This document shows, one piece after another, positions 1-10,229 of a stretch of DNA of 64,000 nucleotides (within the stretch, counting starts at the first letter, position 1; every line of letters starts with the position of its first letter). Source of the DNA: Paramecium pentaurelia (Eukaryota; Ciliophora; Oligohymenophorea; Peniculida; Parameciidae); NCBI GenBank assembly GCA_905183005.1, contig CAJJDO010000045.1, positions 62,001 through 126,000 of the forward strand, given 5' to 3'. A model generated the notes under the pieces. That model worked only from the letters and a program-made list of their open reading frames with translations, made no database searches and was not told where the DNA came from. Both the position numbers and the translations under genes were made by a program.

Positions 1-397
1 GTAAAATACTTCATAATAGTTTGGTTAAATTGATTAAATAAATCCAAGAAAAATGGAATCTAGATAAAATACAGAAAAGATGACACCTTAATGGAAGGAA
101 AAATAATAAGATGAAAACTACATTCCAGATAATCTATAAAATGAAAATAAATAAAGTTTAAATTTAAAGATAGATGATAATTCAAATTCAGATACAATAC
201 TCTCATAAAGATAAAATGATAATTTTGGAGATACCTATTTTTGTGATTATTGTTCCGAATAAATAGAAATTAAAAATATATACAAATGTTTGAATCTTGA
301 TTGTTCAGAGATTCATTTTTGTAAGTAATGTATTGAGAATTTTGATAAAGATAAAATACATGATCATGATTTAATAGAATTAATAAAAATTATTTGA
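1..397 (+). CDS. ZZ-type zinc finger protein, 3' part
   Basis: The frame is open from the first bases of the window to TGA at 395-397 when TAA/TAG are read as glutamine; the start lies upstream. The last 50 residues contain CDYC, then C-x4-C, then CKQC followed by two histidines (HDH) near the end. That C2...C2...C2...H2 spacing is the ZZ fold, which binds two zinc ions and usually mediates protein-protein contacts (p62, dystrophin-type domains). The upstream 80 residues are Q/N/K-rich and look disordered. The full architecture cannot be seen, so the cellular role is unknown. The zinc finger assignment is good; the protein identity is open. Confidence 0.7.
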
Positions 398-871
398 TTC
401 AAATAATTATTAACAATTTATATATCAATAATTATTATTCAATAAAATAATATATTAATTTAAATTAGAAAAAGATGTCTGTTTTTTTTGATATTCAAAT
501 TCATAATTTATTTATATTTCAATTTTATGAAGATGATTTTTATATTTTAATTTACACTCTATATCTTATTTTTTTAAAAGTGATTAATTAAACTATTTAT
601 ATTAATATATATTTTATACTTTATTTTTTAATCTCCCATTCAATATGGTTCTATGCTATTCAATCATATTACTTCTCTTACTCAATTTCATACTTTTTAT
701 TAGATTCAATCTATAAATTTATTTTTGATTAAATTTAATTTCTCTTTTTTAGAAGTTAGTATTCATAAAACGATATGATATTTTAATAAATATATAATTT
801 ATTTATAATATTAATAATGATTTGATTTTTATTTATATATTATCAAATCACAATAACTTGTACTCTTTCTT
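398..871. other. intergenic, nothing recognised
   Basis: Very AT-rich spacer between two convergent genes. No open frame longer than about 30 codons with coding character on either strand and no RNA-like or GC-rich segment was seen. Confidence 0.5.
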
Positions 872-2538
872 TCAGCGTCTTCTTCTTATTGGTTTTTTTC
901 TAAAACATTTCATTCTTTCTTCCATTTATTTTATTTTTTTTTCTGCTTTTTCCTTTTACTCTTACAAATCTTTTTGTAGTTTTTCAATTTATGTTTAATT
1001 TCTGATGTTTTATTCTCTTTGTTATTAGACTTGTTCTAATTTTGCCCACAACATTTCACTATTTTATTTTTTTTATTCTTCCATTTATTTTTATAATTTC
1101 TCATTTTATTCTAATTATCTATCAAATTATCTTACTAATCTACTATTTTATTCTTTTTAAATTTCAATTTATACTCTTAGATAACTATTATCTTGATTTA
1201 TTCTATTCATTCTTTATTCCAAATTTTAATTATTTGCAATTTATTAGTTCAATTTTTATTTTACTTATTCTCCTTAAGTTTAAAGTTCGGTAATATTTTA
1301 TTCTAATTTGATTTTTTCTTATTTATTGTATAATTTCTCCTCTAGTTTTTTTAAAGTGTTTCGAATTACATTTAAGTTCTCTTTATAGATGAATTAACAT
1401 CTGAATATTTTTCAATTTAATTAGATAGTTATGAACAATATTGTAAAATCTTTTAAAAATTACTAAAATTTTTTTCCTTTTAATGATCTCCTGGAATTTT
1501 TTAACAATTTTAGAGAAAAGTTGTATACCATTAAGTATTATCTTAACATTTCTATTTAATTATGTTATCTATTATAGATTAAGTTTATTTTAGTTATTCA
1601 ACATGTTTGGGATTATTCAATTAATTACAACATTGATTTACATTATTTTTTATAATTCCATCATATTCATCTGTAATCTTTTATATTGATTATCTTAAAT
1701 ATTGTGATATTATATCAGATTTTGGAATTGATTTAGGTTTAAGTAGAATCGATGATATTTATTGCAATTATTACCATAATTCATATCTCTTTTCAGCTTT
1801 AAAATAATTATATAAATTTTCAGCATTTAATACTTTTCTTATTACAAGAATATTATCTATAAAATTACTTTTATTAGCTTAAGTTAATTCTCTCCTAATA
1901 TTTCTTCTTAATTCATCATCTGAAAGATTCTCTAAAAAGCAATTTAATAATAAATTAAATTTATTAACATTTAAATTACTATTTTTAAATAGTTAATCTA
2001 AAAATTTGATTATTTATACTCCTCTATTAGGTAGAGTGCTTTCATTATTCTTTATAACATATACAACTTTAATTGGCATTAAAGTTACTACTTTTTAAAA
2101 AAGTAACTCCATTAAAAGTTACTCTAATTCGGCATCTGTATCCTAAAATCTAGGGAAGCCAATTAATAAATGATTAAATTCAGAATTATAAAAATATTTA
2201 GGTTCTTTTGTAACAGAATTCATTCCACCTTTCATCTCTGAAAATTTATTAGAAGGATTTCTTAGTTGCAATTCTCTATCCTGAATTTTGAAATCTGCTC
2301 CACTAAGAAAGTTGAATAATGTGCTTTTTCCTGCTCCTGTTGTTCCAACTAATAATATAATCTCCATGTTTTTATTTGCCTTAGTACTAAAAGTAGATAA
2401 AAGCTCTTAACATTTATCAATCACTTTTAATATTTCCCTTTCAACCTTTTGATAAAATTCATTGTTCAATTATTTTAAATTTGCTTATTAAGAGTAAATT
2501 ATAGAATTGAGATTATGTTATTTAATATAGAATATCAT
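872..2538 (-). CDS. P-loop GTPase with coiled-coil tail
   Basis: About 548 residues if a 20-base intron at 1379-1398 is removed (GT...AG but beginning GTT instead of GTA). A short N-terminal helix precedes a Walker A motif GTTGAGKST near residue 65, inside EIILLVG, as in AIG1/septin-like G domains. The expected switch II DxxG appears as LIGFPRFQDTD, so the catalytic Asp position reads Gly. A hydrophobic strand KVVYVIKNN follows. The C-terminal 170 residues are E/K/Q-rich heptads, a clear coiled coil, ending RRRR. I chose the ATG at 2538 because the frame is open and helical upstream of the later Met at 2367. It probably binds GTP or ATP and may assemble as a filament or scaffold. AIG1-like is a guess; the P-loop is certain. 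An alternative to the intron is a sequencing indel. Confidence 0.65.
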
Positions 2539-3454
2539 ACTCTATAAAAATTGCTAGAATTTCAATAGAAGTATAAAAAATTCCATTAAAAAAAAAAAGA
2601 AAAAAAAGTTTTTTAAGAATGTTATTTTTATATACCCATATTTTTGAAAATAATAGAATTTAAAAATAAATAACAGAAAAAATAATTATTATTTACAAAA
2701 GAATAACTATTTTTTTATGCAAAAAGTAAGTATACTAAATTTATAACTGTTTATAATTATTTGCAAGAGTCCTATTTCTGGAAGTTGAAACCATTTTTAA
2801 TTATTTGAATAAAATTTATTTAATCAAATTTTTATAAAAAATCTTGTGTGATAAAATAAAAAATATAATTAAATATATATAATTTAAATTAATAGTATTA
2901 ATTAAGAATTAAATTCTTTGTTTGAATTTAGTCAAATCAAAGAATATATTATCTAACTTATATAGGCTTTGAATTTAAAACTATAATTATAAAATGATTT
3001 AAAGATTAATCTGCTTTTAAGATAAATATGTTATGAATTAGATTTCTATAATATTAAAATTTATAACATTTAGAATAGACATCTATATTTCGATAATACT
3101 AAAGATGATCCTATTACATTCATTCATTTGATTTAATTCTTTTTAAATCTTATCATAATTTATTTATTTTTATTTCTTGATATATTTTGATAAACAATAA
3201 ATAGTGAATATAAATTTAGAATAGAACTTAGATTACAATAAACATAATAAATAGAATATTATTATTTAGTAATAAATATAATATTATATAGATTTAATAA
3301 AGTTCTACCTTTTTTTTTATTCAAAATTATCATCTCTATTATTTGCAATTACAATAATATTATTATATAATTTAGATCACTATGATATTATTATAAGTAT
3401 TGGGTATTTGTATTTTTTAAATTGAATCTTATTAATTAAAATTAATAATAATAA
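2539..3454. other. intergenic, one orphan open stretch
   Basis: Spacer between two genes on the minus strand, with runs of A and T. It contains one open stretch on the plus strand (2852-3190, listed separately); nothing else is recognisable. Confidence 0.4.
2852..3190 (+). pseudogene. orphan open stretch without start codon
   Basis: Between TGA at 2849-2851 and TGA at 3188-3190 the frame stays open for 112 codons in the ciliate code but holds no ATG. The translation has coding character: Q-rich, alternating hydrophobic residues, and a hydrophobic C-terminal segment (FFLNLIIIYLFLFLDIF) that could span a membrane. It may be the last exon of a gene whose upstream exons are degraded, or chance. 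No family recognised. Confidence 0.2.
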
Positions 3455-3894
3455 TCAATTTTATTCATGATTTCCTACTTGTACTTCTAGATTGCTAATT
3501 CTTAAATGAAGCTCATTTAATTTAATGGCTAGAGCAGTTTTTTCACCTTTGAGATGTGTTAGTTAAGTTTGAATTCTTGAATTTTCCGCTAATTAATATC
3601 CAACTTCTCTTTTCAATTCATCATCTAAATGACTTATAGATATATATGATATTACATTAATTCATTTTAAAGTGTTTTAAGCATATCTTCAGTTTTATTA
3701 GATAAAATGGATTCAAATTCATCTTTAAGTAATTTTAATGATTAATATTCCTTTCTATGAATTTCAACAGAATCAGCTACTTCATACATAAGTGATTCTA
3801 ATGATGATACCTTACCTTTTAAGGAAGCATTATTTTATGAATTATCATTTGAATTAGAAGTAATGCTAAATGAACTATAATGTGTTTTTTACAT
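3455..3894 (-). CDS. small coiled-coil protein
   Basis: 138 residues after removal of a 23-base intron at 3633-3655. Serine/asparagine-rich N terminus, then continuous amphipathic helix rich in E, K, L and Q over most of the length (repeated SLESLMYEV-, LKGEKTALAIKL-type heptads). No cysteine cluster, signal peptide or membrane segment. It lies only 22 bases downstream of the EF-hand gene's stop codon, in the same orientation. Function unknown; the coiled coil implies oligomerisation or a structural role. Confidence 0.7.
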
Positions 3895-3915
3895 TTTAAT
3901 ATATAATGATAATAA

Positions 3916-4558
3916 TCATCTTCTCTTTTGTAATGATTTCATATATCTAACAAATTGTTTTTCTCTTATTGTTCCATTACCCTCAGAATCACAACTTTAA
4001 ATAATACTTAATAATTGTTCATCCTTTAGATTTTCATTGCATTCTGATGACAATTCTCTTAAATCATCTATTGTTATATAACCTTAGTAAAATGAAAGTA
4101 ATATTACCTTTATAATCTTAATCAATCTAATAGAAAACATTTATAAAATCTTCATCTGTATCTTTTTCACCAGGATGTGTAGACATCATTCTAACAAATT
4201 CTCTAAATTCAATTATACCACTTTAATCAGAATCAAAATCTGCAATCATTTGATATAAGATTTATTTTTTAGGTTGATATTTACCAACCATTAAAAATGC
4301 TTTTCTTAAATCCATAGGTTATATAACACCATTATTATTTGAATCTAAAAAATCAAAGATTTCTTTATATAAAATTATATCTCTTTTTGTCGTTGTAGCA
4401 GTAATATAATCATTTGGATCAAATTTTGGTTCAGGTGGTATAAATGATTAATGTGAATTAGTTGGACTTAATTATTATGGAGGTGAAACTAATTATTATG
4501 TATTTATTTTATTTTAAGGTAAAGATGGAGCTGAAATTGTATTTTTCTTTTTATTCAT
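3916..4558 (-). CDS. EF-hand calcium-binding protein, calmodulin/centrin type
   Basis: 205 residues; 25-base intron at 4083-4107. A 60-residue Pro/Gln-rich N-terminal extension is followed by four EF-hand units. Loop 1 DSNNNGVIQPMD and loop 2 DSDQSGIIEFRE show the canonical D-x-D/N-x-D/S-G pattern and the position-12 acid. Loop 3 DQDYKGYITIDD becomes continuous only after the intron is removed, which validates the splice. Loop 4 CDSEGNGTIREKQ is slightly degenerate at position 1. This is the organisation of calmodulin or centrin with an added N-terminal arm, so it should bind Ca2+ and switch partner binding, perhaps at basal bodies or infraciliary structures. Centrin versus calmodulin-like cannot be settled by eye. 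Confidence 0.85.
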
Positions 4559-4596
4559 ATTATAATTATTTTATTATTTATTAAATTATTTATATT

Positions 4597-5491
4597 TCAT
4601 TATTCTTCTTTCAAATTCATCAATTTAGATTCATCTCCTAAATCAAAATCTTTTAAACTAAAATCACATTTATTTTATCTTCCCATTTCTGAAGTTACAC
4701 TTTTAGTTGATGTTATAAACTTCATAAACTTATTTTGTCTATCTTTCCTCAATGCAGGTTGTTTAGACTCTTCAATTTATTTGATTAGTTCATATTTAAG
4801 GAAACGAGACTCTTTATTAAATTATCATATATTACACTCTTTTTATCACAATTCATTATAGTTATACTCTTTATATGTAAACGATTATTAGATTCTTCAA
4901 TGAAACTATAATAATCTCATTATAACTTACTCAATAACTGATCTTATTAATACTTCAGAACTAAATGATCTACTTTATTTAATAGGACAATCACATATTA
5001 AGATGTCCTTATATTGATCATCATTTAATTATGTCAAACTATTAATACTAATATTATAATACCACTCTTTAAATCCATTATAATATTAAAATAAATCTTT
5101 TTCTGACTAATATAATTATATTATTCAATACTTCAAATGCTCTCACTCTATAATAAGTAATACATTTGTAATTGCTCATTTCTAAATTTTAAGAGTACAC
5201 ATTTTCAAAACCAACTATAAATGTACTATAATCTTCTTACTTTTACATAGATTATCATAAACTTATTATGTATGAGATGTTTGTAATGGTATTTTCTCAG
5301 GATTAGTATATAAACAAACTTAAATATATGATAAATTAATTACTTACACTCTCTCCTGATTCTTTTGATATATCTCCTAATTTTACAATTATTTTGACAT
5401 TCAAATATTCTCGAAATATAACTAATTCATTATTTAGTATATGATATTCTTTGTCTCTAGATAAACAACACATTCCTTCTTAATTACCCAT
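4597..5491 (-). CDS. unknown protein with possible N-myristoyl MG start
   Basis: 254 residues after five introns: 5319-5349 (31), 5240-5262 (23), 5107-5131 (25), 4906-4930 (25), 4812-4837 (26). Three of these begin GTG or GTT instead of GTA, so those boundaries are less certain, but total length divides by three and each exon has coding character. The N terminus MGNQEG would suit N-myristoylation. A mixed alpha/beta middle with EDYSTFIVGFENVYS, FKEWYYNIS and DILICDC is followed by a basic, K/R-rich tail (KPALRKDRQNKF-type) and an acidic end. No recognised domain. A short independent frame over 4597-4856 also starts with ATG, but the longer spliced model explains the whole interval. Confidence 0.5.
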
Positions 5492-5559
5492 ATGATATTA
5501 TATCTATATATATATATATAATAAATAATAATAAAAAACACATATATATATACAAATAT

Positions 5560-6771
5560 TCATTAGTTAAAATGAATTCTTCTACCCCATTCAAGACTAT
5601 CCATTAGATTTTAGAGTTGCTATTCTGTAATTTCAGTACCAATTTAATTAGACATAGTTCTCTCTCCTAGAATCATATCTTATGCTAGAATCATGTCATC
5701 TGAACTTATATCTACATAATTTTCTTAATCAAACCATGGATGTAAGGGTATTTCTAATAAATAGAATTAATACCTTCTGCAGATAATCTCTAATGAGGAT
5801 ATGGTTTTAATAATCTCTTAATCAGATCTCTTTGAACTTGATTCAACTATAAAAATTCTTAAGAATATTGAAATTAGGGTTCTGGTGAAGTAATTTATTC
5901 TATTGTTTCACTGATTGTCTCAGCATAAAAGGGTAATGTTTAACATAACATTTAATAAAGTATTATCCCTATAGACCAAATGTCAACTGAAAATATAAAA
6001 AATATAAATATACCTTTTTCATCATAGCCTCCTCCTAGAAATACTTCTGGAGCCTAATATAAAATTGTTCCAGTGGCTGTCCACATTTCAGTAAATGTGT
6101 CTCTATATTTGAATCGTTTGGAGACTCCAAAATCAATTAATTTAATTTAAAGGTTTGGTTCAGTTTAAATCAGAATATTTTCTGGTTTTAAATCTCTATG
6201 TGATATTCCTCTAGAATGAATTTAAGAAATAATCTATGCTAACTATTTAATTGTAGCTTGTTTCTATCTTAGAGTGAGATTACGGTACACTTATTCCAAA
6301 TTAGGGCTATCACAAAATTCTATCACTTGATAATGATGTTTTGTTTATTGATCAATAAATAGATCATATGTTCTACATACTTATGGGATATCTTATAATT
6401 ATCTCTATAAATTGAATGTATGTATTATAGTATTGACAATTTCTGGATCATCAGTTCTAAAACATTTAACAGCATAAATTTGTATTGATTTAGGCATTAA
6501 TGATTTAGTACTTCTTTATTTAGGTATTTTATAACATTTTCTAACAACTGAATGTGCTCCCTCACCTATACTAATTTTTATTAGTAATACCTATCTTTTC
6601 TTATAATACATATGCATCTTTAAATCTTTCAGCTGATTACACTTATTCCTATTAAACAATTACATTTTCAATATCAACTGATCTTCTGATTTTGAATCCT
6701 TATTTGCCAAATAAATGAGTCTTTAAATGATTTCTTATGTTTTCCTAATGCATTTTAATATTAGTCAACAT
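5560..6771 (-). CDS. Ser/Thr protein kinase, CDPK/CaMK-like
   Basis: 379 residues; introns 6566-6590 (25), 5987-6013 (27) and 5754-5773 (20). The kinase domain spans most of the protein: glycine loop IGEGAHSVV, invariant Lys in YAVKCF, HRDLKPENIL catalytic loop, DFG as LIDFGVSK, activation segment GTILYQAPE, DIWSIGIILY, and a closing arginine in HQRLSAEE with HPW. This is a complete active kinase of the CAMK type. No EF hands follow, so it is not a full CDPK; the 60-residue N-terminal arm before the domain is basic. It is transcribed divergently from the ATP synthase gene, whose ATG is only 25 bases away, so the two must share a tiny promoter region. Confidence 0.88.
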
Positions 6772-6796
6772 ATATATAAATCCAATTAAATTAATT

Positions 6797-7315
6797 ATGA
6801 ATCGTCTTCACAATGGTGTGATTGGATTAGCATTTAAAAACTCCTTCTTCTTTAGTACAGCTAAAAAGGCAAAAATGGAATTGACAGTCAGAACTCCATA
6901 TAAAACTATCATTGATAAGTTTGATGGCTTCTCAAGAATAGTAGCAAAGACTAATGAAGTATTCACTCAATCAAATTTAGGCTGCACTTATCATATAAAA
7001 TCGTACACCTGCTGCAGTCTATATTTTACCACCTGGACCTTTGAAAATTAAATTTACATAAGATGTAAAAGGAATAACAGGAGATTTCTTACATTTGGGA
7101 GGATATGTATTTGTCAATCCGTAAGATAATTATTCATTAATTATAGAGATAACACTTGCGAAATCAATTTGTTAGATGTTGTTGATAGAAAAGAAGCAAA
7201 AGTAGATCAATTTGATAAAGCAGATGTAAAAGATGCAGATACAGTTGCAGGAAGATATGCTGGAAAAATAAGGAGAGCTGCATAACGTACATTCATTAAA
7301 AAAGCAACAGCATGA
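6797..7315 (+). CDS. probable mitochondrial ATP synthase delta subunit (bacterial epsilon)
   Basis: 156 residues; introns 6959-6980 (22) and 7121-7146 (26). The N terminus (MNRLHNG...FFFSTAKKAKM) is basic, hydroxylated and lacks acids, like a mitochondrial presequence. The body starts ELTVRTPYKTII, then PAAVYILPPGPLKIKF, KGITGDFLHLGGYVFV and CEINLLDVVDR, and ends in a charged helical hairpin (VDQFDKADVKDADTVAGRYAGKIRRAA-type). The order strand, GITGDF turn, beta-sandwich, C-terminal helices matches the F1 delta (epsilon) subunit, which couples the rotor to catalysis. The match is by pattern only and the protein is divergent; another small mitochondrial protein remains possible. Confidence 0.5.
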
Positions 7316-7476
7316 TTTATAATACATAAATAATTATTTAATGTATTTACATTCTAATATATATATATAATATTACTTATCAATTACTTTAAAATAACAT
7401 GATCTCATATGATGTCATATTCACATTTAAAACCTCATTTATTATCTTACTATTTATTATAAAAATTAACAATTAT

Positions 7477-8288
7477 ATGAAGATCATTGTACTTATACTT
7501 ATAAGTCATCTCCTTTTAATTCAAGCATAAGAGGCTGAAGATATTAAAGGATATATGTATGTATTTGCATAAGAATGGCCTGGATCCATATGTAAATTTT
7601 AAAAGTGTACTAAAACATACATGGGTAACTATGACAATGCAAGATGGAACAATCATGGTCTATGGCCAAATACTATGCTAGCTACATCATGTGGATTTAT
7701 ATCTAATTGTAGAGATGAAACATATGATGAAAATAAATTAACAGTAGCAACCAAAACATTGATAGATGTTACCTGGAATGGAATGTATTCTGACACTTTC
7801 ACATTTAGAAAGTATAAATATGAATTATACTAGACATGAATGGGAAAAGCATGGTACATGTCATCCAGATAATTTAACTCAAAATGGATATATGTCTAAA
7901 GTAGGCAATTTAAATAATCAATATAATTACTATAAAATATTGGCATCAGCAGGAATCTATCCTGATAATAATAGAGAATTAACTGATACTGAATTTAGAG
8001 CTCCATTTACTAAAACTTTAGGAATTTCAACAGCTATGACATATACTTGTTAAAAAGATTGTATTTATTTATTAATAGTATTTAGCAAACACTGGTAAAT
8101 TTTACATTGCTGAACTCAGAACATGCTTTACTTAAGCAATGAAACCTAGAACTTGTGATTGTAGTAAACCTGTTAGTGCATTTGTTAATTGTGGTAAGAC
8201 CTTTTATTATCCTACATTCCAACTTTCTACTGAAGAATAAATACAATTTGAAGAGATACCTGATTTGAGTATTGGATTTTTAGAATGA
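7477..8288 (+). CDS. secreted ribonuclease T2
   Basis: 254 residues; introns 7812-7833 (22) and 8061-8085 (25). An N-terminal hydrophobic signal (MKIIVLILISHLLLIQA) targets secretion or the food-vacuole/lysosome pathway. Both conserved active-site segments are present: CAS-I as WNNHGLWP near residue 65 and CAS-II as HEWEKHGTC, with the two catalytic histidines and the adjacent Glu/Lys; CAS-II is formed across the first splice junction. Several paired cysteines occur, including ELRTCF and TCDCSKP. Length fits the family (200-260). RNase T2 cleaves single-stranded RNA with little base preference through a 2',3'-cyclic phosphate, and in ciliates would serve digestion of ingested RNA. Confidence 0.93.
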
Positions 8289-8366
8289 ATTTAAAAGTTG
8301 TATTTTATTAATTGATGAATGATATATTTATATATATATATATATTATTTTGAAAAACGAATATTA

Positions 8367-10078
8367 ATGATATTTTGGAATAGATTAATGTCATGGATAC
8401 CTGCTATAATACTATTAGGCATCTTAATATTCATATATAGTATATATTTTGTGGTAATTTATAACTTTTATAATATTAGTTCAATATTTAACCAAATTTT
8501 GATGGATTCAATTTAGAAATTGTAATATAACATTTAATGATATTTATGTTCCTTATATCATTATTAAGGGCAATGATTTTAGAGCCTGGTGCAATATGTT
8601 AAGTAATTTTATTGGAATATATTGAGGAACTTATAGATGAAACATGGAAATAATGGGATGAATATTAATAATAAGAGAAAGAGAGGTTAACAGAATAAAG
8701 ACAAAGGAGAAGTCAAAGATCTGTAAAAACTTTTAAAACAGAAAATGATGAAGATAGAAGTGTTGTTAATATGGATGCAGATGAAAATTTAGATGATGAT
8801 TATAATATCAAAAAGGATATCAATCAAAAAGGAATAGAAAAGAGATTCTGTAAAAAATGTTGCATTCCAAAACCTTTAAGAACTCATCATTGTTCTTAAT
8901 GCAGATGTTGTTGGTAAAGAATGGATCATCATTGCTAATGGATTAATAATTGTGTAGCCAAAGACAATTATAAGATATTCATTTGCATGATCTTTTATGC
9001 TAGTAATTTTCCATTATTTTAACAGTAGAGGTTGTCTTTTGGTTTGGGTGTCAATTTCTTAATATAGAATATACCTAAATGTGATTGAAACTGATATGCC
9101 AGATCTTATTCTGTTTATAATTGTACTACATTATTATTTCATTCTTTTGATTACAGTTCTTATCACTGGCTTTTTCATATTCCACTTATATTTGATATCC
9201 CAAAATAAAACTACTTTGGAATAATTGGAAGATAAACCAGATGTACTACTTAATCATTATACTAGAGATAAAATTATAATTAAGGAATATGGTAAAATTT
9301 CAAATCAGTTATGGGTTCAAATATTCTATTATGGTTTTTACCAATTAAATGATATTATAATAACATAACAACAAAAATTATATAAAGAAACTAAGATAAA
9401 TTGTTGTCATCTTTAGGTATAAAATCCCATATCTCTTTCCTGTTATTTTATCAATTTTGTAATAAGATTCTACTTTATTTCTAATCTTCGTGATGTCGTT
9501 GGAGACTTATCAATAGACTTTGTTGACAATGATTTCAATAAGATTGAAGCAGAACAAGTACTTAAACCTTTTCCTGAAAAATTTGAAGAACTTGGTACAG
9601 AATAAATAAATTATTATTATTTATTCTATTCAAGAATTAAATAAAATGACATACATAAAGTTGCCCTTTACTTTTTTGTTATTTACTTCCTTTTAATTAT
9701 CTTTCAGTTTACGAAAAAGACAGAAAAAAAATACGAAAGAATAAGCAGCAGCAACAACAGAAAATAGAGTTATTTGAACCCATTATCCAGAAAGAAAAAC
9801 AATCAATCCAAAGAGAGGCCCCCCAATAGTTTGTGAATAATAAAGGAAATCCTAAGATGAACGCAATTGACACAAACCGTTTTCGTAATACATCGAAAGA
9901 GTCTATGAATGAGGAAAATGAAGAAAATTTTTCTCAAATTTAGGATCAGAATAAAAATCCTTCAAATAATTCTTTGGTCGTACATTATAGAAATCCTTCA
10001 AATAATTCTAGTGGAGATGAGGAGATTTTTCAGGATTTCCCAAATTCACGCAGCGCATTTGCAGCATACACACCATGA
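8367..10078 (+). CDS. DHHC palmitoyltransferase
   Basis: 514 residues in this model; introns 8454-8479 (26), 9003-9030 (28) and 9595-9707 (113, very long for this genome). Two N-terminal membrane helices, an acidic/basic cytosolic stretch, then the cysteine-rich domain CKKCCIPKPLRTHHCS...CCWQRMDHHCQWINNCV with DHHC as the catalytic core, two more membrane helices, and TTLEQLE, the family's TTxE motif. It should attach palmitate to cysteines of membrane-associated proteins. The 120 residues after the long intron are Q/N-rich, use CAG and CAA far more than the rest, and contain an 18-base direct repeat; they may not belong to this gene (see findings). Without the 113-base splice the frame ends at TGA 9834-9836. 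Core assignment is firm, the 3' end is not. Confidence 0.82.
9956..10009 (+). repeat. 18-base direct repeat, two copies
   Basis: The same 18 bases occur at 9956-9973 and 9992-10009, in frame, each coding NPSNNS inside the Q/N-rich 3' extension of the preceding gene. A short local duplication. Confidence 0.8.
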
Positions 10079-10174
10079 TTCTTTCGATAGTACAGAACAT
10101 ACAGAAAGATAATTCTATAGTAGATTTTTTTCTATAAAAAGGGAATTCTTTATCAAAAAAAATTTTGAAAGAAT

Positions 10175-10217
10175 AAGGAAATAGTCTTTATAAGATCTTA
10201 TAAAACATTATTTCCTT
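10175..10217. terminator. long stem-loop, terminator-like
   Basis: Bases 10175-10183 are the exact reverse complement of 10209-10217 (9 bp), and inside lies a perfect 18-base palindrome at 10187-10204. Together they fold into a long hairpin followed by a T-rich run (10217-10228). Such hairpins with a T tract resemble bacterial intrinsic terminators and sit at the left edge of the bacterial-like reading frame. Nothing similar is seen between the ciliate genes. Confidence 0.5.
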
Positions 10218-10229
10218 TTCTTTTATTTG

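Noticed and set aside
1042..1293. Hydrophobic 83-codon plus-strand frame
   Set aside because: It lies opposite the coiled-coil part of the minus-strand GTPase gene; F/I/L-rich translation is the mirror of K/E/N/Q-rich coding on the other strand.
5505..5545. TA-dinucleotide runs (also 8330, 21095, 41365)
   Set aside because: Simple sequence typical of ciliate spacers and introns; no evidence of function.
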